NCBI GenBank assembly: GCA_013398955.1
Contig: VWPU01003993.1
Location: 115,443 to 179,442 of the forward strand
Source: Callaeas wilsoni
Taxonomy: Eukaryota > Chordata > Aves > Passeriformes > Callaeidae
Direction: 5' to 3'
Length of the DNA: 64,000 bases
Shown: positions 23,147 through 34,070 of the stretch, piece by piece
Layout of the letters: the number at the start of each line of letters is the position of its first letter
How positions within the stretch are numbered: position 1 is the stretch's first letter
Translations under genes and position numbers: made by a program
Notes under the pieces: model-generated
What the model saw: the letters and a program-made list of their open reading frames with translations, nothing else
Told to the model about the DNA's origin: nothing
Database searches by the model: none

Positions 23147-23357
23147 TTGTGTCTTTTTGTGAGGACAAATTCAGACTGTTATGGCTCAAGTGACTGGTAA
23201 AGGTAATTTTACCTAATCTGCCTGTTTAACATTGCACCGAGCTACGTCCAGTTAATGTTAGGCCAGTTGAGCTCCGTTGAAATTTTGGTTGAAGGAAACA
23301 GAATTGATAATGTGTTCAGCTGCTTCAGCTGTGTCCTAGAGATGTCTGACCACTTGG

Positions 23358-23518
23358 GCAACCAGTGGCTGAGTCACCACCCCTGCAAGAATTTAAAAGG
23401 TGTGTAGATGTGGCACTTAAGGTCATGGTTTAGTGGTAGACTTGGCAGTGTCGGGTTTGTGGTTGGACTTGATGATCTTAAAGGTCTTTTTCAACCTGAA
23501 CAATTCTATGATTTTATG
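23358..23518 (+). mobile_element. CR1 LINE 3' tail, plus strand
   Basis: The segment contains 'ccagtggctgagtcacca', 'gtgtagatgtggcactta', 'catggtttagtggtagactt', 'ggttggacttgatgatctta', 'aaggtctttttcaacc' and the tail ATTCTATGATTTTATG. It belongs to a different CR1 subfamily from the copy at 7721, as shown by the 'tggcactta...tttagtggtagac' block. It lies about 210 bp downstream of the older fragment at 23030, in the same orientation. Confidence 0.93.
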
Positions 23519-24980
23519 CCTGACTGAATCCATTACCTAAAGGGAGTCAAGGAAACTATAGTATATTCTGAATGGGTGGTTATGAATGGGGAAATCACAA
23601 TTTGGAGAAACACAATTACAAAATTTAAAAATAATTTGCTATATATTTCAAAAGATACACAGTATTTTGCATTGTGCTTAACTTCTAATAAGCTCTGGCA
23701 GAGTCTGGGGTCTGCATTTGTGTGAGGTTTGCACTTTATTCTTATGTTGAAGATGACTTGCATTTAATATGCATCTGGAAGTATGACAACACATTAAGCT
23801 GGTATGGATGTTTTAAATTAATCTTCCTTGGAAAATGATGGCAAACAATAGTAATACTAAAAAAGGAACTGCTATGAGGAATTCCTAATTTAAATAAGTT
23901 ATTTAAGTGGTGTAGGATTTTCCATCTTCTGATCAGCCAGTACATGATTTTGCCTCAGGTTGTTGTCAAGCTAAGCAGCCCATAATTCCCTGCCACATAT
24001 ACTCTTCAAGCATTGGCACATCACTAATATTTTCCAGTTCATTGGAGTTTCTTTGTCCTTCCAAGATGCATTAAAAGCTATGATTGCATCCAACAGTGGT
24101 GTTGACTCTGTAGTGGAGACCTGGTCCCAGCTCCTGACTGTACGTTAGTAACTGAGGGGTTGTTATTTGCCTGTGTATATTAAAATGTCTCTCAAAGCAC
24201 TGCAACCTAGGCCAGAGATACAAACCTTAAACACAGTGATTCCCCTTTTGTGTAATCTTTGGACTCGCCCTTTCAGCTCATGTTGCAACCACCTTATGGA
24301 GTCTTCCTTTTTTTCTTTTTTTTTAATATGAGCACATTACATGCAAGCAGATTCAAGACAAGCAGCAAGACTCCCTGAAATCTCCCATTTTCCAAAGGAA
24401 AACAGCTGCGATACGCAGATCTTGAATTATCCTTATCCTTAAAATGTAGGATCAACAGAATTGTTTCTGGCTCTGGACACCAGAAGAGTCAAATGACATG
24501 TGATCAGAAAAGGTTAAAACTTGCCACCTCATTTTAGCTCCCGGTTTAGGAGAGATTTGCAGACCTAGGAAGAAAGAAACTGGCACTAGTCTCACAGACT
24601 CATCTTCTGCAACGAGCTAGGAAAAAACAAAGTAAGCAGGGTACAAAGAAAAGGAGGTCTGAGAAATCCCAACTTATGTATATTTTTCATTGGCACAAGC
24701 CACCCTTGCTTAGCACGGGCCAGGCTGCAGCTATGGGGATCCCGCTAGGAGCTCAGAGGCTCACGGCACGCATGAGGCAATGGAAAAGCAGCAGGCAAGG
24801 ACTAGAAATGGCTGAACTTTATTTTTCCAAAGTGAAGATCTTTGGTGGGCTGCAGATTACATTGGAAATCAGACCCTCCACCCCAGGATCCTGCAGCTGT
24901 CCCTCTCCCCTCTAATTTTTCTCTGTCAGATTCAGAGCTAAAATTAACCACAAGGTCTTAGTGATACTATGTGAAAGTCT
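23519..24980. other. no gene seen; unannotated sequence
   Basis: AT-rich with only short frames. A polypyrimidine run lies at 24301-24326. There is no recognisable repeat or gene. Confidence 0.7.
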
Positions 24981-24985
24981 GTGTG

Positions 24986-25036
<51 letters not shown>
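24981..25036. repeat. (GT)n microsatellite
   Basis: About 28 GT units with a single TT interruption at 25001-25002. The downstream edge runs into GCACAC, so purine-pyrimidine alternation continues for a few bases. Confidence 0.97.
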
Positions 25037-26360
25037 ACACCCGGGCTTACTCACCCCAGTGGGCATAATCCTCTACTGAAGATTGACAGGTTCACATGGA
25101 GAGGAACTTTTTAACTAATTCATTTCTAAATGCTCCTACTGCTCTCTTTTCCCTTTACTTCCCTCTTCCCTCCAGGCTGCAAAGGGCATTGTGATAGTGG
25201 AACCACATCTCCAGACAGAACCGTCAGCAGCCATCCCAGTACAAATCCATGACCTCCTTTGTATTATCCGTGGTAGAGATACCAAGGTGCTTACTGAAGT
25301 ACTTCTATCTCTGACTGAGCCAGGTTTCTCAGAGTAGGTCCCTCAGTATTTTCCTGGAATCAAACAATGTCAGGTTAGAGTGTGTTGGAGATGAAGGGTT
25401 CTGACTTCCCAGTGGTTTGCCAAAACCTTGAAGCAGGTAAGGGAAAAATATCTAAAGGCCAAAGCACACTTCTCTCTCTCAAGTGAGGAGCTGTATTTGA
25501 GGCGGCACACTAATCTTCCATATTCCTTATCTCAGCAATTCCATTAAAGTCACTTGGTTTTCAAGCACTGAGAAGGAAAGGGAGAGCATGATTTGGCACA
25601 AAAAAAGACAATGCACAGGACTTATTAAAAAAACAAACAACAACAGGATATTTCAAATTAAAATGTCCACAGAAATAACAGGAAGATACTCAGCATTTTG
25701 TTTCAGGAAGGAAAAGGCGGCTTAGACTGTGCTTCCCCAGATCCAGCTTTGTTGAGGTTGATGTATGAATGAGTAGGAGAACAGGAAATTTTAGCCCATA
25801 AAAGGACTGTCTTAGGGGTTCTACAGGAAAAGAAAAACTTTGGAAGAGTCTACAAGGAGGAGAACACTTGATCTCCCAGTACATGATAACACAGAGACAC
25901 GGATTCCTACAATTCTAACCACAGATTCCTACAAACTGCAAACTGCTAAGCATCGCAGCCCCATTTCATCTGTGGAAAAATGAGGCACGGTGAGTACATC
26001 TGTGATACAGCTTGAATTTTCATTGGTTCTCATAGTACGACACTGAGCTGCTGCTGCAGCATGGATGATTCTCAGCTGGTTAATACTGGATCAGCAGTGA
26101 CTGCTTACATGGGTTGGTTGATTGAAATCCCAACTTTGCCTACGCCAGTGTAACATGCAATAGGTCCACCCTGGAACCTGCTGCTGGGTCCTTTATCTGT
26201 CTTTGCTGCTGCCATGTCGGGTATAAAGCAGGTAGTAGACAGAAAGAATTCAGTTCTAAAGACTCTGCTTTGTCAGGCTACAGATGAAGCTCCCTGTCAC
26301 TGTAAAGCCAGAGCGTTAGAATAGCTTGGTGTGCCTGGCAAGGCAAAAAAAACACAGGGG
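25037..26360. other. no gene seen; unannotated sequence
   Basis: Short frames only. A small A/C-rich patch lies near 25627-25645. Nothing else recognisable. Confidence 0.7.
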
Positions 26361-26471
26361 TTTTTTGTTGCTGTTGTTGTTTGATTTTTTATTTGTCTGG
26401 GGTTTTTTGTTTGTTTTTGGTTTTTTTTGTTGTTGTTGGTTTTTGGGGTTTTGTTGTTGTTGTTGTTGTTA
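26361..26471. repeat. T/G-rich low-complexity tract, (TTG)n core
   Basis: The tract runs about 110 bp with almost only T and G on the plus strand. It has (TTG)n runs at both ends and T-runs between. The opposite-strand frame reads poly-Asn/Lys, which is an artefact of the repeat. Confidence 0.93.
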
Positions 26472-29400
26472 AGGTTTAAATTTAAATGAAGCATATGCAT
26501 GCCTAATCCATTCTAATCTATCCGGGTTCTTATATCCCATTAATCACTGACTTGTATTAGCACCTCGCACTGTCATCCCTGCCACTGCAGGAAGCTGCTG
26601 AGACCACCATCTCATCACAGGCATTCTGATGACTTGTCACTGGATTTTGTGGGAGCAACAAAACAGCTAAGAAGCCAAAATCACTTCCCATTGCAATGCT
26701 CTAGAGGAACGATACAGGCGAGAATTGATGTAAGCCAACAGTCCTCGAGCATGAGTGACAGACACTACAAAAACCATACTGTAAAGCACTTATTTCTCAG
26801 AAGTTTTCACAAAATTGCACTGCCTGAAGACAGTGCTGTTTTTCTCAAAACAAGGTGACTTTCAATTGATTGCTCCATTTTGTGTTGTAAAACTTGTTTA
26901 AGAGCACTTTTTAAAATAGCTTTACCAAAAACCAAATAAATAAAAAACAAGTACTGAAATAATCTAGGACACATAGGGAAAGGCTACGGATTTTTTCATA
27001 GATAACTGTCTCCCCATAAATTGACTGGGAACACAACAGGGTTGAACTTCTTAGAAGACTGGCTTTTATTAGCTCAAGCTATAATCTAGGTTGTCTCAAC
27101 TGTTTACCTGAATGATACAGAACATTTTAATAGGGTTAAAATTTTATAAAGTCAGCATTCAGGCCAGGGCCCACCTAGTGGAGGCAGATTGCCCCCAGTC
27201 TAAATTAACTCCTGCAGTTTCAGTTTATATTTTTCACATCAGCTTGGGAAATTTAAGCTGTTATTATGAACTATTGCCCAGAGGTGAATACACTTCAATG
27301 GTACATGAAGATCTTGTCTTCTTTTAGCTACGTTTATTTTCCACAAGCTCTAAGATAAGCGTCTTCAGGTTTTGCAGTTGTGTACCTTTGTAGCACATAC
27401 CTTTTTCAAACCCTTTCCTTCTCTGTCAAGGGCTCCAACCCACACACAGATGCACAACTCTCCCAGGTCCAGTAGTGGGAACATGAGATGGTTGGATCAG
27501 TCACTGCAGGTCAGTGACAAGGATTTTATGGTCTGAGGTATGCTTGGACAAAGAATCCATTGAACAATTTCAGACAAGAATAAAATAAGTGGAAATCCCA
27601 GTCTGTCTGCAGACAATTTAGAAATAGAAATAATTTTTTGAATTAATTAGTTTGACTAGCTTCACAAAAAGAGCATGAAGGCATGGATCTGTACAGAGCA
27701 GAAAAGCACATAGCACATTAACTTAAAGCGTGACTGAGCAGCTGACTAAATTTGTAATCTTGACATAGACATCCCCAAAAAATCAAATTACGAAAAAAAA
27801 AACCACACAAACAAATAACTCCATATATAAAATTTAAAAGCTACTTTTCATTAAGCATAGCATTGTGTTTTGAGTTGAATTGTTTAAACTATATTCTTAG
27901 TATAGCTGGTGATCAGTTTAGAACACATGCTGTAGGAGTTTTCTTGGCATTTGAATCCAGCAGGAACAGTTGATTTAGCTATGCTACCTCTTGAGCTGTA
28001 TTCAGCAGGTAAATTGCAGTTTTGAGTGGGCAGGCCACAGGTGTATCTAGTGCATGTGCTATTGAAGATCCACACAGCAGGCCACCTTGGGTGTGACACT
28101 GAAAATTGCTTCCATGAAGGAGAGATGTAGCTGGCCCTTTAGAAGCAGCGAGGGGTTAAAAACTGTTCCCGTGAATTTATTTCTGATATCGGTAGAGGGC
28201 TGGAACCGGCAGCCTGCTGATGGATGGGTTCACATGGGGCGACCTTCGCATTAGCAACGCGACTCTGGTTGCCCCGTAAACACAGGCAGATGGATCCAGC
28301 TCCAGTGATTTTCAGCAGTGACGGATGGCAAAGGTATTTCTGATCCGCATCACACCCTGCAGATCCCATGAAAATGACTTGGCACGGGACAGAAAGTATT
28401 AGTTTCGGGTGACAAATAACTACCTGACATCAGCTGAGGCTTCTTCAGAAAGGTTATGCTGCAAATAACTGGCTTTTACGTAACTTTGTTTTCATGAAGC
28501 AATAGAAAGACACACGGTTTGTTTGTTTATTAATTTGAGAAAATGTAATGCAGCTCCTGTCTGATAAAAACTGCTCCTTGGGAATATATACCAAATTAGT
28601 TGTATTCCAGCACTGTATAGGGTGGTTTTGGAGGAGTTTTGTTTGTTTGTAAGTTTAAAGCACACATGTTTTAACTTGTTGCTATAGTTGATGTTAGATG
28701 TACCTTTTCAGTGGCAAGAATTAGCATTCAGGCAAGACATTTACTCAGAGCTACTGTGACTTCATGAGTCTTTGCTTTTCTAACACTTCAGTTCACAAGT
28801 TCTTGACTTTTATTCCTTCTTCTTTTTGCATGAGTCAGTTGCTTCAGGAGCAGAACTGGCATTTTAATTAGGTGTGTGCTCAATAAATAACTCATCTGAG
28901 CTTCAGACCTTTGTTTTCATGAAGTAGCTTGTTTGTATGTAAAAATGACTGGGGCAGGCATGTGTTGAGAAGGTTCCAAATGCTTTATGCCTATCTTTAG
29001 CTGATAGGTGCCCCTTCCGCAGGATAACATCCTCAAAATGTGTAGTGTGTGAGTGCACATGTTCCTGCAGTGAGTTAAAATAACTGTTTGCACCTTCCGT
29101 GCTGCATGTTACCATTCCTGCCAGGATAATCTGGTGTCGTTGTATCTGATAGGACATCAATAACAAGCCTAGAACTTGGCAAATGTCATCTCCCCAAGAT
29201 GGAGTGTCTTGTTTCTCTGCCTGTGTTGCGCTGTAAAGCTTCTCTCACTATTTAAACCTTCTCCATTAGAGAAAGCAAAATTTCCAGGTGGCCCAGAGTT
29301 GTCCCCTTGTCTTTATGATGATTTCATTCTCCTGGTTTTCAATGCAAAGGAACACAATTTAACAGAAACAATGACCATAAAGCAAGTTTCTGGAATAGTT

Positions 29401-29691
29401 GAGGAAAAGTAGAATTAGCATAACACTGCCAGTGAGCAAGGAAAACTTCTTCAATCTTTTTTTTTTTTCCTTCTGGAGGGGGTTATGTCTCTCCCTAGGC
29501 TTTTACTCAGATTCACCCATTTTTCCAGAACTCTACACAAACAATAAGGTTGCCTACACTTCTGTAACCACACTTACATACTTTCCTCCTTATATTTTAG
29601 TTATAATTTATTAATTTTTCACCTTTTTTCTGTTCAGTTTTCCTACACCATTAGTCTCCAGTGTTCATGTCTTTTTTCTCATCCCATGCCC
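26472..29691. other. no gene seen; unannotated sequence
   Basis: Frames of up to 87 codons on both strands resemble nothing known. A short CpG-bearing patch at 28150-28290 stands out from the local AT-rich background but is far too small and sparse for a CpG island. Confidence 0.65.
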
Positions 29692-29957
29692 GCCCCTTCC
29701 TTCCTCCCTTCCTTCCTCCCTCCCTTCCTTCCTTCCTTCCTCCCTTCCTCCCTTCCTTCCTTCCTTCCTCCCTTCCTCCCTTCCTTCCTTCCTTCCTCCC
29801 TTCCTCCCTTCCTTCCTTCCTTCCTCCCTTCCTCCCTTCCTTCCTTCCTTCCTCCCTTCCTCCCTTCCTTCCTTCCTTCCTCCCTTCCTCCCTTCCTTCC
29901 TTCCTTCCTTCCTTCCTTCCCTCCTTCCTTCCCTCCTTCCTTTTCCCCCCCTTCCAT
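29692..29957. repeat. polypyrimidine (CCTT/CCTCCCTT)n array with 28-bp higher-order unit
   Basis: About 266 bp contain only C and T on the plus strand. Within it the word CCTCCCTTCCTCCCTT recurs at 29739, 29767, 29795, 29823, 29851 and 29879, exactly 28 bp apart. So a composite unit has been amplified beyond simple CCTT slippage. The array ends in simple CCTT and CCCTT repeats. The long frames across it on both strands (Pro/Ser/Phe/Leu or Gly/Arg/Lys/Glu repeats) are artefacts. Mirror-symmetric homopurine-homopyrimidine DNA can form triplex (H-DNA); that is general knowledge, not shown here. Confidence 0.97.
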
Positions 29958-31709
29958 TCATCAACACAGGCTAAAAAAAGGAGTTTTATTTTGAAGGTCA
30001 CTATGTCAATGTATGAATGTGGGTTCATTCTCATCTTCTGCAGAATCGGTACCTTGCTGCCTGGAGTGTAAGCTGCCTTTGCCCACTTGATCTTGGAGGC
30101 AGGCAGTGCTGCAGAGATGCAGTAGCAGACTGCACTTCTCACAGTATGCCCTTTTCAATGGTATTACAGAATTTCTAAAAAATTAGAGCTGAGACCCTGA
30201 AACTGGCTTTGTTTGCTTTCAGCAAAGCATGCTGTTCTCTCAGCACCCTACGTCTCTGGTGTGTTTTCCCTTTTTTGCCCATGGAACTCCTCTCTCCAGA
30301 AAACTTTACGGCAATTGATTTTCAGCCCTTTCCCTCATGTCGGCACACTTGTCTCCACCAGGCAGGGATCTAGCCGAATAATGCCAGAGGTAGTTCAGGA
30401 AATAAATGCTGAGTAGAACTTGCTGCAGACAGCCAGCGAGTTGGACTGCAGCACACCAGCCCCTCCCACTCTGGCTTCCCATGGAGGCACAAGATGGGGA
30501 AAGAGCTTCAGCATGGAGTTCCACATGGATCCATGCAGGTGGGGAAGGGGTGGCTGTGCCACTTGTCCCCACATAGAGGAGCACTTGGAGCAATGGTGTG
30601 CACTGCCAAGTGTTATGCAGAAGTTCCAAGACACATGTCCTTTCCAGGAGCTCCCAAAACAGTCAGGCTGGATGGTGCCCTTTCGCCACTTCAGTGCAGG
30701 GTCTAGTTTGTTAATCACAGGCAGATGAAGTGTGAGGTAATTTTTTCCTAGTTTTATCTATATAATTGACAATATTTCCTTTAAACTGGCAAGTTGAAGA
30801 TTGGGACATATTTATTATGTCCTATGAACTCAAACAATGAGCTCATTAATACAGACCCAGAGTATTGTGTGCTCCCAAGAATGAATCCTGATGTTTGGAA
30901 AGGGCGTATCAAACACAGACGGTGCTGTTTGAAGCTGGCTTTTGAACGCGAATGATGGCAGTTACCCAGGGCTGCGTGTCAGGGGCACTCTGGTTTCACA
31001 AAGCTGTGTGTAGTCTGAAGCACTCAGCTGAGTTTTGTTTAGTGTCCTCTAGTCAGAATAGTCAGAAAAGCAGTGTGATGCCGGAGGGTAGTCATAACCA
31101 AAACGATTCCAGCTGTCAACACAGTGGAGAGACTTTTAATTTTGTGGGCCCTAAGCTAAAGGCCAGCGTGAGTGGCTGACTCAGTGGTGCATGAAGTTCC
31201 CCCTGTCTGGGGCTGAAGGAGGTCGTGGTGGCTCTGGAACTGTGCTCAGCATCTCAGCAGAAAACCCAGCACAGTCAGCAAGGTCCACGCCAGCGCTGCA
31301 TCACCGAGTCGGAGCAGGGGAGGAGCAGAGCACAGTTGTGTCTCAGGGCTGAGGCTGGGGTGTCTTGTGTAGCCTGGTGCTGCTCTCCCGATTGCAAGGC
31401 TCCATCCAGTGCAGTGTCACATCACCACCATCCCCAAAACCTTAAACTCAGCTCTAATTTACTGTCTTATGCCATGCTCTCTCCCACATGATCAGATCAA
31501 CCGCCAGTGTGCAGCATATGCGGATTGCTGATCTCCTCTTTCCATAGTGCAAACCACGCCTGCATGCACGTGAGAGAGTGGCGTGCACTGTCTAGGGAGC
31601 CAGCCCAGGCAATGCTGTCATTTACAGGTCTGTTCCACTGCAAAGGGACTGCAGCACTTCCAGATGAGAGATGGCACAGAATCAAGCCCATTATATAAAT
31701 TAATGGTCC
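29958..31709. other. no confident gene; unannotated sequence
   Basis: Several overlapping frames of 70-107 codons occur on both strands at 30.3-30.7 kb. A splice-flanked frame at 31043-31167 is discussed under findings. No repeat family is recognised. Confidence 0.6.
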
Positions 31710-31778
31710 GTAGGAAGTCGCACTTATGGAGTTGATCCTTATGGGTTTCTTCCAACTCAAGATACTCTATGATTCTCT
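31710..31778 (+). mobile_element. CR1 LINE 3' tail fragment, plus strand
   Basis: It ends 'ggagttgatccttatggg', 'tttcttccaactcaagatac', TCTATGATTCT, matching the CR1 terminus (gttggactcgatgatccttatgggtcccttccaactc...). Only about 70 bp survive. Confidence 0.85.
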
Positions 31779-33499
31779 GCAGGGCTTAAAATATGGCAGA
31801 TACCACATATTTAGCAACCAGTAGTGTAAGAACTACAACGGCAAAAAATCAGGATGTGGAGAAGGCACTATTAGTTAGACCAGGGTGGACCACAATGATC
31901 TGGTGCCACAAGGCAGAATGAACCAACAGTTACACGTTACCACCAAAATCCCCCAGTGAAACACTGAAGGGAAGCTCAGATGTATTAGCGTCTAGAGACA
32001 CTCCACAAAACTGTTGGAAGCCATGAGTTTTAGTCAATTTTAAGTCTTCTGCAGCTTTTTCATTCTGCTGAAATGCAAGTGAAATAATTGGAGTCATGAT
32101 GCATGGAAAAATCCCTGCCTGTCAAATTCAATATGGATATCTTTTCCTTGCTTTTCCTTCTAGGAAAGCTTCTAGGCAAATTCCCTGCAGAAATGTGTTA
32201 CAAATACTGTGCATTGTTGTTACAAATATCACTTCATACTGTATGAAACGTAAGAATTTTGATAAATTCAACCGATTCACAAAAAATCACTTTTGCTCTT
32301 TGCAATGAAAAGAAATTATTTATCTTCATATTTACACCTAAATAGTTTCTAGGCTATGAGCTGCCAGTAACCTCAAGCTGCAGCCCTGCTGGGTCAAGTA
32401 CTGTTTAGTCACTTGGGGTATTTTAAATACTAGCTGTAGGTTTATTCTGCCTTGCTTTGGCAAAGCATTTGCCTGTGCTTTAGTAAGAACAATTCAAACC
32501 ATGTTTCTGAGCAAAGCCTGCCTTTTTTCTCTTCCCTTATTCTATCCATTGTTATTATATGGAACTTTTAGTATATTTTTAAGCTAGTGAGTGAATTAAG
32601 GACCTGGAACCACCAGCCAGAATCTGTGAGTGGAAGCTGGACTTTCATGTACTGAAAATGGTCTTGCACGATAAGGTTGACATTGCACTCTGGATATCCT
32701 TGCACTTACAGTTTCTGATCTCTTCAGGTTTCAAGGAGTAAATGAGAACTACATAACACTGAGAACTGTCTCTTCATGTGAAGGAAGGGGTTGGCTGGTT
32801 TTGGCAGAAGGCTTTGGATGGTATAAATTTTGAATGTGATCAAGTATGATGCACTCTCTCCCTTTAGTCACAGCAGGTGGGATGCAGCTGACCAGATGTG
32901 GACATCTTCCCCTGAGCTGGACGTCTGGATGCGCAGCCTCCCTTTACACAGTGCTAGTTACCTCATGGTTATGTAAACGTATGAAACAGATCAGGTCCTA
33001 GAGGTATTTATTTCCCTTTGTGACTTTCGAGAGGACCCAGAGCAACCCACTGAGTCATAAAATGATTCCTTGCAGACACCTGAAACTAGACATGTTGAAT
33101 AATACTCTAACAATTTGATCCAACTGCCTTTTAGGTTAGCCTCAGGCAACGTCACAGGGTATTTTATAGGTCTTTAAAGGCATTTGATGTGGAAGGCAGG
33201 GCAGAGGTTGTCACTCAGATAAGTGCAGGTAAAGGAATATTGCTGAATTTGACTGACGCCATGAAAGATTTCTGCAGCAGGTTAGCAGTGCTGTGCACAT
33301 CTGTGACAGCTGACACAATGAAATGATCTCCCCTAAGCAGGCAGATGGAGGCTGTGACCTAAGTCATGACCATGCTGTGAATAACATGGGTGCTCCTGGA
33401 GATGGTGCAAACACACAAACTGTTTTTATCACCCTGTCAGATTTATCCAGTGAGCTTCCTTAAAACCACAGTCTCCTTTCAACAACTCAACTTTCCAGC
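31779..33499. other. no gene seen; unannotated sequence
   Basis: Short frames only, moderately AT-rich, with no recognisable repeat. Confidence 0.7.
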
Positions 33500-33851
33500 T
33501 GGGAGTTACAAATGCCTGAGCCTTTGTGTCTCTCAGGGATTCTCTTGTGCTATACTTGGCCTTTTCTTCACTCTCTTCCCCAAAAGCCATAGCAATGACC
33601 GTAGTGGCTATGCATATGACATGTTTTAATTCCATTTGTAACCACTTCATGGTAGGGTTAGCACTAATCATGGCCTGTGCTTGCCGCAACGGAGTGGGTG
33701 CTTACAAGTCCAAGCGGCAGCTGGACACCCATTCGCTGTGCATGAGCTTGGGCTGTGTCTCCAAACACAATTAATAGCTGTCTGATAGCAGAAGTCTGCA
33801 GCAGTTTGCTTCTGTTTTCCATAAGTGGATCTCTCCATTCTCCTTCTGCAG
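33500..33851. promoter_or_regulatory. candidate conserved block upstream of possible exon
   Basis: The sequence is non-repetitive with more CpG than its surroundings (for example GCCGCAACGG and CAAGCGGCAG around 33680-33720). A balanced stretch follows, ending in a textbook acceptor at 33841-33851. The overlapping frames of 79-86 codons on both strands are unrecognised. The block may be intron next to an exon or a non-coding conserved element. The call is inference from composition only. Confidence 0.2.
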
Positions 33852-34070
33852 GGTCCAATTAAGCAGATGGATTCACTTCTTCTAGCCTGTCATCTTCACA
33901 CCACGACGTTGCAGGAAACCCCTAAATGCAGCGTGCCTGGCAATGGCCTTCTGAGGGACCAGCTACGCAAACAGAAACGCCGCCTTAGCCACTGCTATCA
34001 AATGACCTGCTGCATCCCTTCATTCTTCTTCACAAGACAACCTGGCCCTTCTGTTTGGCAGACTCGTTAG
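33852..34070 (+). CDS. possible terminal coding exon, gene unknown
   Basis: A strong pyrimidine-rich acceptor (CTCCATTCTCCTTCTGCAG, ending at 33851) precedes 72 codons in phase 0 that end in TAG at 34068-34070. The peptide starts GPIKQMDSLLLACHLHTTT and has a basic centre, LLRDQLRKQKRRLSHCYQ, followed by a Cys/Phe-rich stretch and a terminal VWQTR. Several CpGs sit inside the frame although the surroundings are CpG-poor, which can indicate constraint. Possible polyadenylation words occur at 34422-34427 and 34500-34505. No family is recognised. Chance or an old pseudo-exon are realistic alternatives. Confidence 0.22.
   Translation, partial: GPIKQMDSLLLACHLHTTTLQETPKCSVPGNGLLRDQLRKQKRRLSHCYQMTCCIPSFFFTRQPGPSVWQTR

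Noticed and set aside
29651..30142. 163-codon minus-strand frame and several overlapping long frames on both strands
   Set aside because: They are produced by the homopyrimidine/homopurine array and encode only Gly/Arg/Lys/Glu or Pro/Ser/Phe/Leu repeats.
30425..30450. GAGTTGGACTGCAGC considered as a CR1 tail
   Set aside because: Neither the following GATGATC/GGTCCC blocks nor an octamer tail is present.
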